DNA of 64,000 nucleotides from contig WBMV01006287.1 of NCBI GenBank assembly GCA_013396655.1, positions 310,001 to 374,000 of the forward strand. The letters are read 5' to 3'. Under the pieces are notes generated by a model. That model was not told where the DNA came from. It worked only from the letters and a program-made list of their open reading frames with translations, and searched no databases. Origin of the DNA: Campylorhamphus procurvoides (taxonomy: Eukaryota > Chordata > Aves > Passeriformes > Dendrocolaptidae). This document shows positions 12,172 through 23,268 of the stretch, one piece after another. Every line of letters starts with the position of its first letter. Position 1 is the first letter of the stretch. Position numbers and translations under genes: made by a program.

Positions 12172-15100
12172 TGAGCTGTAATATCTTTGTAATCTTTAGA
12201 CTACAAAATTCTTTAATGGGTACTCCATCCAAAGCAAATCATAGTGTTGGGTGCTCTCCATAAAGCACTGCAGTGCAGGTCACAAAGGAAGGATATATAT
12301 GGGGTTTATTTCATTGTTCAGATTTCCATCTGCATGTACCGCATGAGTGGGTGTAAATCATCAAAAATTCTGGTTTGGTGCACAGTCTTGGAAAATCTAC
12401 AGCTTTGTAAAGGGAACCTGAGAGTTGTTGACAGCCAGCTCTTTCTGGCACTTCCTGGGGAAAAATCAAAGAAAATCAAGACATATAAGAGGATAGTATA
12501 ATATGGTAGAAAAATAAGTTCGTCTTCTATTGTCTGCTTATATTTTCTCTTAATAACTGCAGGGTTCTGTCTTTACTTAGGGTCGAATTTTTGCATTTGC
12601 AGTAGGAAAAGCTGCTGCTCATCAGCCATTGCTTTCATATAGGAACGCAAGAAACAAGCCAAAATAAATGGTAGCTTTAATTCTTTTATACTGAAACCTG
12701 TGGATTCAGGATAGGAAAACATCATTTATTGGCATAGTGCATTTCACTTCTGGGCTCATGTTTTGGTTTAGATCACCAACGGATGTTTTTTGGTCCCTAC
12801 GTACTGATAGAAATATAAATGTTCGAGATGAGGAGGTATTATTAGTACATGTTTATCACTCTTTCCTAAGCTAAATTTTCCCCTTTAAATCCCTAGCAGA
12901 CATTTGCAAGAGCAAGCACCACATAACTTGGCACATTTAAGTTTCTGCTCCAGACATGAAATAGTATATATATTTATTGTTTTTGTCAAAGAACATGAAC
13001 TGGTATTGTAGAGTTGTCTTTACAGAAATAAGACTTCCTTGAGCAAAATTGTGCAGGACTGTGCTTCTGTGTTTTGAGGTTTGCTGTTTGGAAGTGTGAG
13101 AAACTGAATAATTTTATACAAGGGTGGATCTGATTAGTTTTAGCCTAATAATATTTCAGGTTTTTTTTTATACCCTCCTTTTCATGAATGTCAGATTCAA
13201 AACAGATATCCCAGAGATATGGGAGAAATGATTGTCTGAAAATTCTTAAAATAAGGTGGCTTTTGTGATGTGACCTGAAACACTAGCAAATATCCAAGGG
13301 ACAGATTTTTTTTTCTTTACATACATTTTTTCCCTCGGATTTCATAAATCAAGAGTGATAGCAAGATAAAATGACAGGCAAACTGCTGTTCTTTTTATCC
13401 TTCTCTCTTCTGTACTAACTTGCTGGACCATATTCCTTTTTAAAATTTATTTTATTATAAATAATTTATCTTTTTTTTTTTTCTATATACCAGCTCTACC
13501 ACATTGCCATTTTTCCTACAGGATCATTTTAGAAATGGGAGTATATTGTATGCATAACTAGATACTGAAAATTATGTGATTAGGTGATTAATCACCATTC
13601 TTCACCTCAGGCCAAAATCTGATGATTAAACTCACCTCTTCAGCATTTAACTTCTGAAACTCAAATCCATTCCACCTTGCTTTTTTAGAGGAGAAATTTC
13701 ATAAGAAATATCATCTTCTGGGAAAGGTTGGGAATGAGCAAGACTTTTCAGTTCTGAGAAATATTCACCAAAATGTTTAAGCTCCTCTGACCTTTATAAA
13801 ATAGGCATTCTAACACTTTCTTATCTGTGAAAATATGCTGGACTATGGACAAATAGCAGAAAAATTTCTGAGCTTGTATACAACACACATAAGCCTTTTT
13901 CAAAAAGGAGTGGAGTTGGAAGGAAAGCTATTTCGTTTTATAGGAAGGAATGCAATATTTTCAGAAGTGATTGGTTTTGCTTCACTACAGACTTACCCTT
14001 TTCTGGATAGTTTAGGAGTTCAAATGGGAAATTCCATGCAAGTTTCCTTAGGCAAAAAGAATATTTGAAACACCCTGTTCCACTTTTTTCTGTTGTAGCA
14101 TGATCACCTTTTCACAAAATGATCTGCCACCTGCCATGCTCTTACCGAGCAAAACAGGAGGAAAATGGGCCTTTAAAACAAACAGGGACAAGTGAGTAAT
14201 TTCTCTGGTGGCAACAAAGACTTCAAGTTCGGAGAAACTTGGCATCTGTTTGATGCATCCTGCAAGTTAGCTATGAGTTGGGGGTACCAACTCAGGAGAC
14301 AACATCTATTTGAGTTCTGTAGTTCTGGTTTGTAGATCTTTCACTGTTTTAAAATAGGTCTTACTGCAACTACTGAAATTAAGCCCTTTTAGACTGAAGT
14401 CATTCAAGGCTCCTAGTTTTTTATCATTTTTTCCCCAGTTCGTCTACACTTTCACTTCTTTTGTTATAAAGCTATTCACAGTTCATCATACAATCTGTCT
14501 CAATGGTAATTAAGCAACAAAACCTAATGCATCATACGTTGCTTTAGTATTCAGTGTTCTTATGTGGGGGAGAAAGGTTCACTGCAGATATTTGGTATTC
14601 AGCAATCAATTATATTCTTAAATGTTATTACTGCATGGTTTGTAATAATTCAACAATTTTTCATTTTTATTATTTTGCTATGGATTTTTTGGATTCTAAT
14701 TAAAAAACAAATGAAAAGAACTAGGGGAGAAATGCTGGATTATTTCCCATTCCAGTGGCAAAGGAAAATAAACCCAATCCCCACAACTACAGTATGAAGG
14801 GCTATATGGTGTATTTATAACTACTGAATGGGGCTGCCTGGGTTCATTGACCCCAGTCTGGCTGGTGCTAAATGTACAGAAATAAACCCATCCCCAAAAG
14901 ATTGCAATCAAGGGATAAAACAAGAAACAGATGGCTGGTCTTGCATGGGGAGTGTTAAAAATAAGAGGAAATTGACTGGCACAGTAGGCAGTGGTCTTGG
15001 CACACCAGCTGCTTAACCATGGGCAATTTTTTTAAAGCATCATGGCAGAGGAGAATTTTTAAGGTTAGTTTTGAAACATGAAAATTAAATGGTTCTTCAT

Positions 15101-15724
15101 GTTCCCAGGCAGCCTCATGTTCTCACAGAAAGCAAGAGTAAAAGCACAAGGGAAGTGTCTGTCACTGGTTGGTTCAAATTGTTATCTCTGTAGAGTCCAG
15201 GGAGAGATAACTGGGACAGTATGGGAGCATAAGCTGAAGATCACAGCGGGTTAAAGAAGGGGGAACTAAGTAGACTGAAAAGAAGATGGTATGACATCTT
15301 TGGGAGAGTGACAGATCTTTGCTAGCTTTGAGTAAGCATAACTGGCTTCACTTTTTGCCTGGCTTTGTTTAGAGAAGTCAAGATGGAAGGGGATGCAAGT
15401 GGATAAGGCTATTCATAAGAAAGATTGGTTGGTAATCTGCTATGCTCTTATGTATATTTAAGTGAAATGTATAAAATGCTGGAAAGTACATGTCTCAGAA
15501 GCAGAACTTTGTCTTTTGACTGTAGTTGTACAAATGCCACAATCAGCATTTCATAGCACCACAAGATCATGTGAAAGCAGATACAATGCAAGGAAAATGA
15601 CTAGCATATATCTAATTTTGGTACCTTTGTACTCAATTTTAAAAAATATTAATCCTGTCCTCCTTAGCTAGTCTTTTCTTTGTGGAACTCCTCTGAAATG
15701 TTTTGTTATCTTGCTTTGCTTCAG
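12172..15724. other. Unique AT-rich non-coding DNA
   Basis: I recognise no repeat or gene. Short T runs occur near 13310 and 13470. Confidence 0.5.
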
Positions 15725-15827
15725 AGTTTTCTCTCCAGAAAGAGACTAGCTAAACCCTTGTTCTTTGAGTATATGGCACCGGAAGATGTCGGCTTGAGAA
15801 TCCAGCAGCTACACAAAACTGGGTCAG
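15725..15827 (+). other. Exon-like segment, identity unknown
   Basis: A pyrimidine-rich stretch ending in TTGCTTTGCTTCAG precedes this segment, and a CAG|GTAGCT donor-like site follows it. One frame is open across all 34 codons and includes KPLFFEYMAPEDVG and LRIQQLHKTGS. An alternative acceptor (CTCTCCAG) would start it at 15739. The segment holds two CpG dinucleotides in an otherwise CpG-poor region. I do not recognise the protein. Splice-like signals flanking a 100-bp open frame are expected several times by chance in 64 kb. Confidence 0.2.
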
Positions 15828-17244
15828 GTAGCTTGAACTATTTTTAAAATGATAATCTCCTTTTTCCTTCAATTCTCCTACTTCCAGTAGGTATTAAACT
15901 CTGTTTTAGTAGTAAACTGGCTTATTTCAGTCAGTGCTGTATAGACTTAATTCTCTGTGGAAAAAAAAGATAAAAAAAAAAATTAAAAAAGATGTGCTTC
16001 AGAAGTCTGAATTACCCAGATCTCTCCTAATTGGTGAAAGAGAATGCTGAGTATGGATGGCAGATGTTTCCTTAATTAATATCCTACTGGGTTAATCAGC
16101 AGAACCTTGGGAGCTGCTATGAGACTTTTTGATGTGTTCAGAGAATCCAAGCCTTGATCCACAGACTTTAAACTCATAACGGCCCTAGCTATTTGCCTAT
16201 GTGATACTTGCAAATAATAGAATCTTCAGTCAGAATTTGTCTTTTGTGTAACCTAATTCTGCGAACATTTTGATGACATTTGTGTTCAAAATTTACAGTA
16301 AATCTTGCATGCAAATCAAGCTCCTCTCTAAATTTGAGATTTCTTACAGGTTTTTTAAAAAATTACTTATTCACAGTTCAGAATGTTTGCCTTTCAATCT
16401 TCTAAGAACTCAATACACTATTTTTAATTTTGTGAAGTCTGTGTTTTACCATAAGTCGGTCTGATACTCAGAAAATTTGTCATGGACCTAATGGCACTCA
16501 TTAGAACCGCATGTGCTCTCACTGAAAATAGAGCTAAGTCAGGAGGAGAAAATGCAATCTTTCTAACTTTTACAAATGAAAAACTTGGGAAAAAAAGTAA
16601 TAATTTATAAGTTTTCTGTTTTCACATAAGTCTTCCTTTATCTTTTGAAAGCTAAAATTTTGAACTTTTCACTAAAATAACAAAATGGGATGAAGAAAAT
16701 TTTTTTCCATTTCTCTTTCTGAATGTCTCATTTTGCAAATACGCATCTTATAAACATTCAAATTTTAATCAATTAGCATCTTCTGGAAAATGCTGAAGGC
16801 ACATCCCTGCAAACTCCAGCTATAATCTTCCTTATACAGCTGCATATGGAGAGGGGTAAGGGAGGACAGAGAGACGAAAGCTGCTGAAATATTGGGTTTG
16901 TACGCAAGCTAGCAATGTCTTCTTGCTGCAGCAAAACACCTGTGAGTTTATTTATTAGCTTGGCTTAATCTCTTTCTTTTTTGTCTTTGTGTTCTAGAAT
17001 ACTTTCCTAATCAAATCATTTGCCTGTCCTTTGAAAGTTTGTTATATACTGCAGCATGTGTGATATAATCATATAAAAATGAAGAATTTAGCACTTATCT
17101 AGGTCATTGATTCTTCTTGGAGCAAACTGACACCTGTCCAAAACTAAGCTCTGTGGAGAGGAACTGGGCAAACTGGGCAAAAAGAGTTGTGTTACAGGAG
17201 AACAATAAAAAAGGGGCAGTGCAGAACCCCCTTTGAGCCCCCAT
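15828..17244. other. Unique AT-rich non-coding DNA
   Basis: Nothing is recognised apart from A-rich runs near 15961-15990. Confidence 0.5.
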
Positions 17245-17284
17245 CTTTCTCTTTTCTTTTTTCTTTTTCTTTTCTTTTCTTTTN
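17245..17284. repeat. (CTTTT)n pyrimidine microsatellite ending at a single N
   Basis: Irregular CTTTT and CTTTTT units run to an isolated N at 17284, after which unique sequence begins. The N probably marks a contig join inside the repeat, so the true length is unknown. The Lys/Glu/Arg-rich minus-strand frames here are translations of the repeat. Confidence 0.9.
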
Positions 17285-18299
17285 TCTGCAGTTTGCAGCA
17301 ACATTTTCCACACAGTAAACCTCCACCAAGCAAAGGAGAGTTAAAACTCCAACTTCCCTTTTTATCCTGCTTTTACTTTTCTGAATCTCATAATTTCTGT
17401 CTTGGAAACTTTGGCAACTGCAGAGTGGAGGCAAAATTTGCCCTCACTGAGTAGGAAGCAGAAATAAATGTTATACTAACCAAAAGGGTGTTTTTGGAAG
17501 GACGTGCCACCTACAATAATAGGGAAGAATATTGGTTCTCACTGGCTTGCCTTAATATTTTAAGCTGTTCTTTGCTCTTTTCCTCACTAGCTCACATCCC
17601 ACTAGCTGTTTACAGTTATTTCACACATCTTATGCCAGCCTTATGCCATTCATTCTGTTGGGACCTGCTTGAAATCTCCTCCAAAACTTACTGCTATGAA
17701 TTTTTTTTAAAAAAAATTCTTAGCTCCTGCCCATCAAAACTGATTCTCCTACAAGGAAAAAAAAATTACATCATTTAGTATATAAAACATGTCAATGATT
17801 ATGCAAGATCTTGGTACTACTCCTGTTCTCTCTGTTCTTCCTATCTGTCAACAGCAGTCAAGTTTCTAAAATTTGCTTGTAGCACTTAGTTTGGGACTAC
17901 AGACCTGGTTTTTCTTTGATTTAAGGTCACTTTTTCTCATGTAATACATTTACTCTCCAATATGCCCCCGTATAGACAGAGACCTCTGGCATGAAGGTAC
18001 ATTATCAGTCTTGTGTTCCCTCTGTCATGTTTAATAACACAGATCTCAGTTCCTAGAGAGAGAAGCTGTTCACATCTTCCATTTAAGGGCACATGACTGA
18101 AGGCATTCTTTAGCACTTAGATCCATACATCCCAGGGCAGGATTTATCTTGTTATGTGCGTTGATATTGCGTCATTTGGGGTGGGATGGGGTAGATTCTT
18201 CCAGTATAGTAAGTAGTAAGAAATAAAATGGAATGTTTTACAGCGCTCAAGTAAACCAGAAATATTTTCTCCAACTGGCTTGAAAAGATGTAACAATTC
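17285..18299. other. Unique AT-rich non-coding DNA with a perfect A/T palindrome
   Basis: No gene is seen. A 22-bp perfect palindrome lies at 17698-17719 (GAA, T8, A8, TTC). The plus-strand 96-codon frame at 17488-17778 is interrupted in character by this tract and has no recognisable domain. Confidence 0.5.
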
Positions 18300-18560
18300 A
18301 GCATATGATTTTAATTAATGTCCATGTAACTAAAAATGTGTTTAATTCACAATAGCATTACAAGAAAACATATTGACATCTAATTATGGATCATAGAATT
18401 TGCAGCAGAGAAACTGTGGTGCATCTGTTCAATGAAACACAATCATGGAGAATGCTAAATGGCAAAATATAATGCAAATGTGAACCAATACACAAATGAG
18501 GCCATTAAATACATCAGTGTGAAACAAAGTGGGGATATTCAAGAGAAGAGCTCATGCATA
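18300..18560. promoter_or_regulatory. Candidate conserved non-coding element (homeodomain-site rich)
   Basis: This stretch has high complexity and few homopolymers. It carries several TAAT-core motifs, including TTAATTAATG and CTAATTATGG, plus ATGCAAAT-like octamers (AATGCAAATG). Such composition is typical of vertebrate developmental enhancers, but conservation cannot be judged from one sequence. It has no open frame and no repeat similarity. The call is inference from composition only. Confidence 0.25.
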
Positions 18561-21500
18561 TGATTTGGTAGATAATACAAAGTAATATTGTCTAGTAAGT
18601 GTTTTTTTTTTTTCTCTTATTATTTACTTGTGAATAGCAGGATTTCAGCTGTTGGGATTTCTTAATGGGAACTGCTATTTCCGAGTTAACATGAAAATAC
18701 TTGATGTTTTGCTGACAATTGGCAAAGCAATTCTCATGACTTCTCACAGTAAATGCTTCATTTGTTGCATTATTTTGTCAGTTCTTGTGCTAGTGTCTTT
18801 CCTCCTAAACACCAATTTTACCTTAGCAAGCTGATATCATTGTCCTTACCCTATACCTGACATAGTGAAATTTGGATTGGAATGATAACAACAGAGCTAA
18901 AAATTATCTACATATTTGGACATGAATCATGATAGTCAAGAACTCAGCTGATACACCACTGAACAATCCTGCTTGGACAAACTGTTAAAGCATTCAAGAC
19001 TGAGATATCTTTTAACCCCAAATTTAAATAACACTCCTGTCCTTTTCTCCTTTTCTCATATTTATAGGCAAAAGGTGTTCATAGAGACACAGACTGAAAT
19101 TGCAAGAAAGTAGGATCACTTTTGGTTGATTCCTACTGGCACTTATATTTTGAATATTAAGCTGGCAAGTAATATATAGAGAAGAACATGTCTTAGATTC
19201 ATCATATAGGATCTTTTGCTCCTGAAATTGCTGTTTATTCATCCAGAACAAAATTATAGGAGACAATCTCAACTGAACTAATGAGCTTGAGGAGCTTTTT
19301 AGTAATGAAACCAAAAAGAGACCACTCCACCTCAAAATTCTGAAAAATATAATTGAAAAGACCTTTAACCCTACTACTATAGATATACAATTTTTTTTTA
19401 ATTTTTCAGCCTGTTGATACAGAATCTTACATAAATTAGGTATTAGAAAGCACTTAATCAGATGGGTTACATGCAGCTTCTTGCTTGGTAACTGAATGCC
19501 TTATGCACAATCATTGCACAACAGAAGTATCCTCAATTATAACACAAGCACAAATACAACTTCTGGGCTGGAAAAGGATTTGAGCTGATTAAACTGTCTG
19601 TTTTCCCCCATAATCTGTCAATCTAAATAAGACCATAATTAGATTGCCATCAACTCCTGGAAGTCATTTGGATGGACATCTTATTCCCAGTTGTGCTCTC
19701 AGTGAAATAAAACCAAATATGCTAAAATGGTGACCGAATGTCACTCTCCTTTTCCAGTTATAATTACATTAAACAGTTTGGCTGGCAGCACATGCTTCAG
19801 TCAGTGCCTTTTTACTCTTCAGAGCATCAGGGTATGAGTGATCTATTAGTAATTATTGTACACCTGCAAGAAGTTCAGAACCACAGCTGATCCTCTTCAT
19901 TTACTTCCATCTCTTCCCACCTGCTGCAATATAGCTTTCATTTTGTAGACTACTGCTATTGCTCAAATTCTGAAACAACTCATTAACTGCACAGCCTTTT
20001 AGTTAAATGTCTTTGGTGGAAAAAAAAATCAACATTATGTCAGAAACAAGTGAGGAGCTTCTGATGATATTGACTGGGATTTAAGGTGCAAAGTAACTGA
20101 TTTCCCTTTGAATGAGTTGTTTTGTCTTTGAGGTAATAAAAGAAGGGACTTCAGGGCTTTGAGCATAAAGTGGAATGCACTGAGTGATCAGATCTTGGCC
20201 TTAGGAGTGTATCTACTGATTCCCACTGGTAAATCACCCAGTAGAAGGTGGACAGAAATTCTTAGCTACTTGCAAAATGTGGTCAACAACTTTCCATTTA
20301 CTTACTGAAGTCATGTCAGGTCACCTCAAGATTTCGTTTTCTAGTCCAGCTAATGCAAGATTTCCTGGTTTTATTCAAAAATGGTACAAAAGTATTCTTG
20401 TAGTAGTGTAGTTCTCGAGCCATTAGTAGCCAGAGTTCACTGGCCTAGTTCATAGTTCAGGTGCTTGCTGAATATTTTTAAATATTACAGTAAAATACAC
20501 GAGACTGACTCATTTGTTATATGTCATGGGGAAATTTAGGCAGTTTTGAAATTAAAAGTATTGTCTTGAACTATTTGCTTTTCCACAGGAGTCACTGTCC
20601 AAAAAATAGAATATACCTTAAAGAAAAATCATAAAGAATGCTCTGTGAATAAGCTCTCCTTTCCAGACACGATGAAAACCTCTAGAAATGCTCTTCTGGA
20701 CAAAATAACACAAGAGGGTTTTAGCAAATAATAGAGACTGTCCTTTTATTTGAAATACCAATAAGTGATTGTACCTCTAGCAAATATTTTATTTCCAAGT
20801 AAAATCCTTTATCAAATCCTTTATCAAATCACTGCTGTTCTCTTTATATTTAGGCAGAGTTTATGATCTGAAGTGATATACAAGTCATGGAAGTTGCTAT
20901 GTAGTAGTTTACAAATCAGATCCCAAAGACCTTTCTTAATTTAGATATACTCATTTTGGAAAATATGTCGGCTCACAAATAGTGGCTTAGCTGTATGCAT
21001 TTTGCCTCAAGTGGGAAAACGGACCTAGTTTTCTAAAATATTTTGCTTAGCAAGGCAGTCTTCTTTGCTAGTGGAAGGGAGACTGATGCAAAAAAAAATC
21101 CATTTGTTGTATTTAAATCACACGTGTGCATTTCAGTTATTTGCATTTTTAGCAAAAATTATCTGGAAATCCTAGGAAAAAAACACCTCACATTTTAAAA
21201 GGAAAACACTTTTAATTGAAACAGCGAAAAATGCACAGAAAATGCATGTCATTAGGTCATACCCTCAACCCTTATTTTAGTACTGTAAGCAGTGAGAAAC
21301 TTAATGTTTTTGTGGACCTCTAGTATCTAATCTATTACGTCACTGATAAGTATATTCTGCAGGGTCATAGAAAGCTCTGTGAGAACATTTTCTGCAGAGT
21401 CCTCAGCCTCAAATGAATCTCCTAGTAAAAAATGCATTATTAACTTTGAGGTACGACCTAGAGAATGAAAGTCACAAACTTAATACTGCATGCAAACAGC

Positions 21501-21589
21501 ATTTTTGACAGTTGCCACATCCTTAGGAAAGCAGGAGAAGCTCTGAAGGAGCCCCTAGACATCATGGTGATAAGCAAGCTTGTAAAGAC
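18561..21589. other. Unique AT-rich non-coding DNA
   Basis: Outside the candidate element at 19590-19850, nothing is recognised. A 12-bp unit (AAATCCTTTATC) is tandemly repeated twice near 20805-20829. Confidence 0.5.
19590..19850. promoter_or_regulatory. Candidate enhancer-like element with PBX/MEIS-like and TAATTA sites
   Basis: At 19615-19625 the plus strand reads CTGTCAATCTA, the complement of a TAGATTGACAG site close to the PBX-MEIS composite TGATTGACAG. ATAATTAGAT follows at about 19637, and an E-box-like CATTTGGATGG follows about 30 bp later. Downstream, ATAATTACATTA precedes another complex stretch. The motif density suggests regulatory DNA, but motif matches of this length occur by chance and cross-species conservation is unknown. 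Confidence 0.25.
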
Positions 21590-22032
21590 AGAACCACAGA
21601 ATGGCTGGGGTTTGAAAGGACCTGTGGAGATCATCTAGTTCAAACTCCCTGCTCAGACGGGTTCATCCAGAGCAGGTTGCACAGGATCATATTCAGGTAG
21701 GTTTTGAGTATCTCCAGAAGAAACTCCACAGTTCCTCTGATCAGCCTGTTCCAGTACTCTATAACCGTCACAGTGAAGATATTTTTTCTCGTGTTCAGAC
21801 AGAACTTTTCAGTTGGTTCCCATTGCCCTTGCCCTGCCAGTAGACACCACTGAAAAGTCAGGTTGCATCCTCTTGACACCTGCCCTTAGGTATTTGTATG
21901 CATTGCTGAGATGATCTGTCAGTTGTCCCTTCTCCAGGATAAACAGGCCCAGCTCTCTTAGCCTTTCTGCATAAAAAGATGCTCTGGTCCCCTCATCATC
22001 TTCATAGTCCTCCACCAGACCTTTTCTCATTG
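21590..22032 (-). mobile_element. CR1 LINE fragment, minus strand, about 440 bp
   Basis: Read on the minus strand this is the last part of CR1 ORF2 and the 3' UTR, ending at 21590 with CCATTCTGTGGTTCT. A 73-codon frame (21809-22030) includes SNAYKYLRAGVKRMQP and FSVVSTGRARAMGTN, an arrangement found in the C-terminal portion of CR1 reverse-transcriptase proteins. A second frame continues at 21640-21879 (TVIEYWNRLIRGTVEF), showing that the ORF has shifted frame and is dead. It is 5'-truncated like nearly all CR1 copies. Its ORF end differs from the other copies in the window, which suggests another subfamily. Confidence 0.92.
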
Positions 22033-22922
22033 TAGTGTCAGGTGAAAACTACCAGCTTAGGATGCCTTTATTAGTTTAGGATAAAGATGGAGTATGCCAT
22101 TGAAGGAACAACTGGTATTCCAAATATTTTAACAGCTGTAAATTAATATCTTCTATACAATTCAAGCATCTGATTACCATGACACCTTGAATTGAAGTAT
22201 GCTGCATGCACTATATTCCACTGCAATTCCTGTGGAATGTTAAGGCTTCACCACATTTCAGATAGGTAATTTCCAGTATAGACACATTTTCTTTTTTACC
22301 CTGTAGGTGTTGGGTTTTATTTGTTTGTTTTGTTTTGTTTTGAATTATGTTATCAGCAACACTTTTTCTCATGGTTGTGTTCATTTTCAGCTGCAAGAGC
22401 ATGTGTAGTATATTTGATATATTGAAAAGGATCAATATCCTGAAATCTGTTGGGTCATACAAGGAAAGATTTCAATGGATTAACATACCCATGTAGTGGG
22501 CAAGGTTTACAGAAACATTATTCTTGAATTAGGCAACCTATCTAAAAGGCATCTGTTTCAGGATCTTCACTTATATCTCTGCATAATCCTCCTTTGCTTG
22601 ATGGTATATTGAGTCAATTGATTCTATAATTTCTGGTCTTAGAGGAAAATACAAAATTGAAGTAGCAAAGAAGATGCACTGCCAGCTGAAATGGCGAGGT
22701 ACCAGATTTAGGGAAAGAGCTGTGAGAGTGTGGAGGTCACTGAGATTACTTAATTAAACAAGATAATGAAAGACTATTTTTTGCAAAATACTTCCATTTA
22801 CTGTCTTCTGCAGATATTGAGAACCGAAATGTGATACTGTTCCATCAGGACTGATGGACTACTGTCTGTGATCTGGTTTGATCTGAGTATTTCTTGAGGG
22901 GGATTTGATAGCATAGACTGAC
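22033..22922. other. Unique DNA with a short TTTG-rich tract
   Basis: A G/T-rich run (TTTGTTTGTTTTG) lies at 22311-22342. Nothing else is recognised. Confidence 0.5.
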
Positions 22923-22996
22923 CTGAAGATAAAAATTACTAGAAGAAAGCAGAGTACGGGTAATACTTTGAATGCCATTTCAACTTTTGTTTTCAT
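22923..22996 (-). other. Possible signal-anchor first coding exon, identity unknown
   Basis: On the minus strand an ATG at 22996 opens 24 codons (MKTKVE, then an in-frame second Met followed by AFKVLPVLCFLLVIFIF), ending at CTTCAG|GTCAGT, a plausible splice donor. The second ATG (22978) has a strong Kozak context (GAAATGG). The charge-then-hydrophobic layout resembles the cytoplasmic tail and signal anchor of a type II membrane protein such as a Golgi transferase, but I do not recognise the sequence. The frame stops shortly after the donor if unspliced (22862). Chance occurrence is quite possible. Confidence 0.18.
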
Positions 22997-23233
22997 TGAC
23001 TCTTGGTTAAGTATTGTAATATTTCCATGGACAAAGCAGCATCTGTTAATATAACTCCTAAGAAAAGATTTTATAATTATTTTCTTTATGTTTAAAAAGA
23101 CTTGCTCTAAAACAGGAAGAATGTACCAAAGCATAGGATTGCTAAGGGATTAGCGTATGTCATGTGAGAACTGTACTGGGTAAAGGCAGAGTGCTTAAAA
23201 GCAGGTAAGGACATCTTACTTGAAGACATTCCT

Positions 23234-23268
23234 TGGATTGTATATGCAAATTGGATTGTATATGCACA
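23234..23268. repeat. Two-copy tandem repeat, about 18 bp unit
   Basis: TTGGATTGTATATGCA occurs twice in direct succession. The first copy runs into an ATGCAAAT octamer. Confidence 0.8.

Noticed and set aside
11877..12263. 128-codon plus-strand ORF
   Set aside because: Its C-terminal half is Phe/Leu-rich because of the T-rich tract at 12086-12171, and there is no recognisable domain or splice context.
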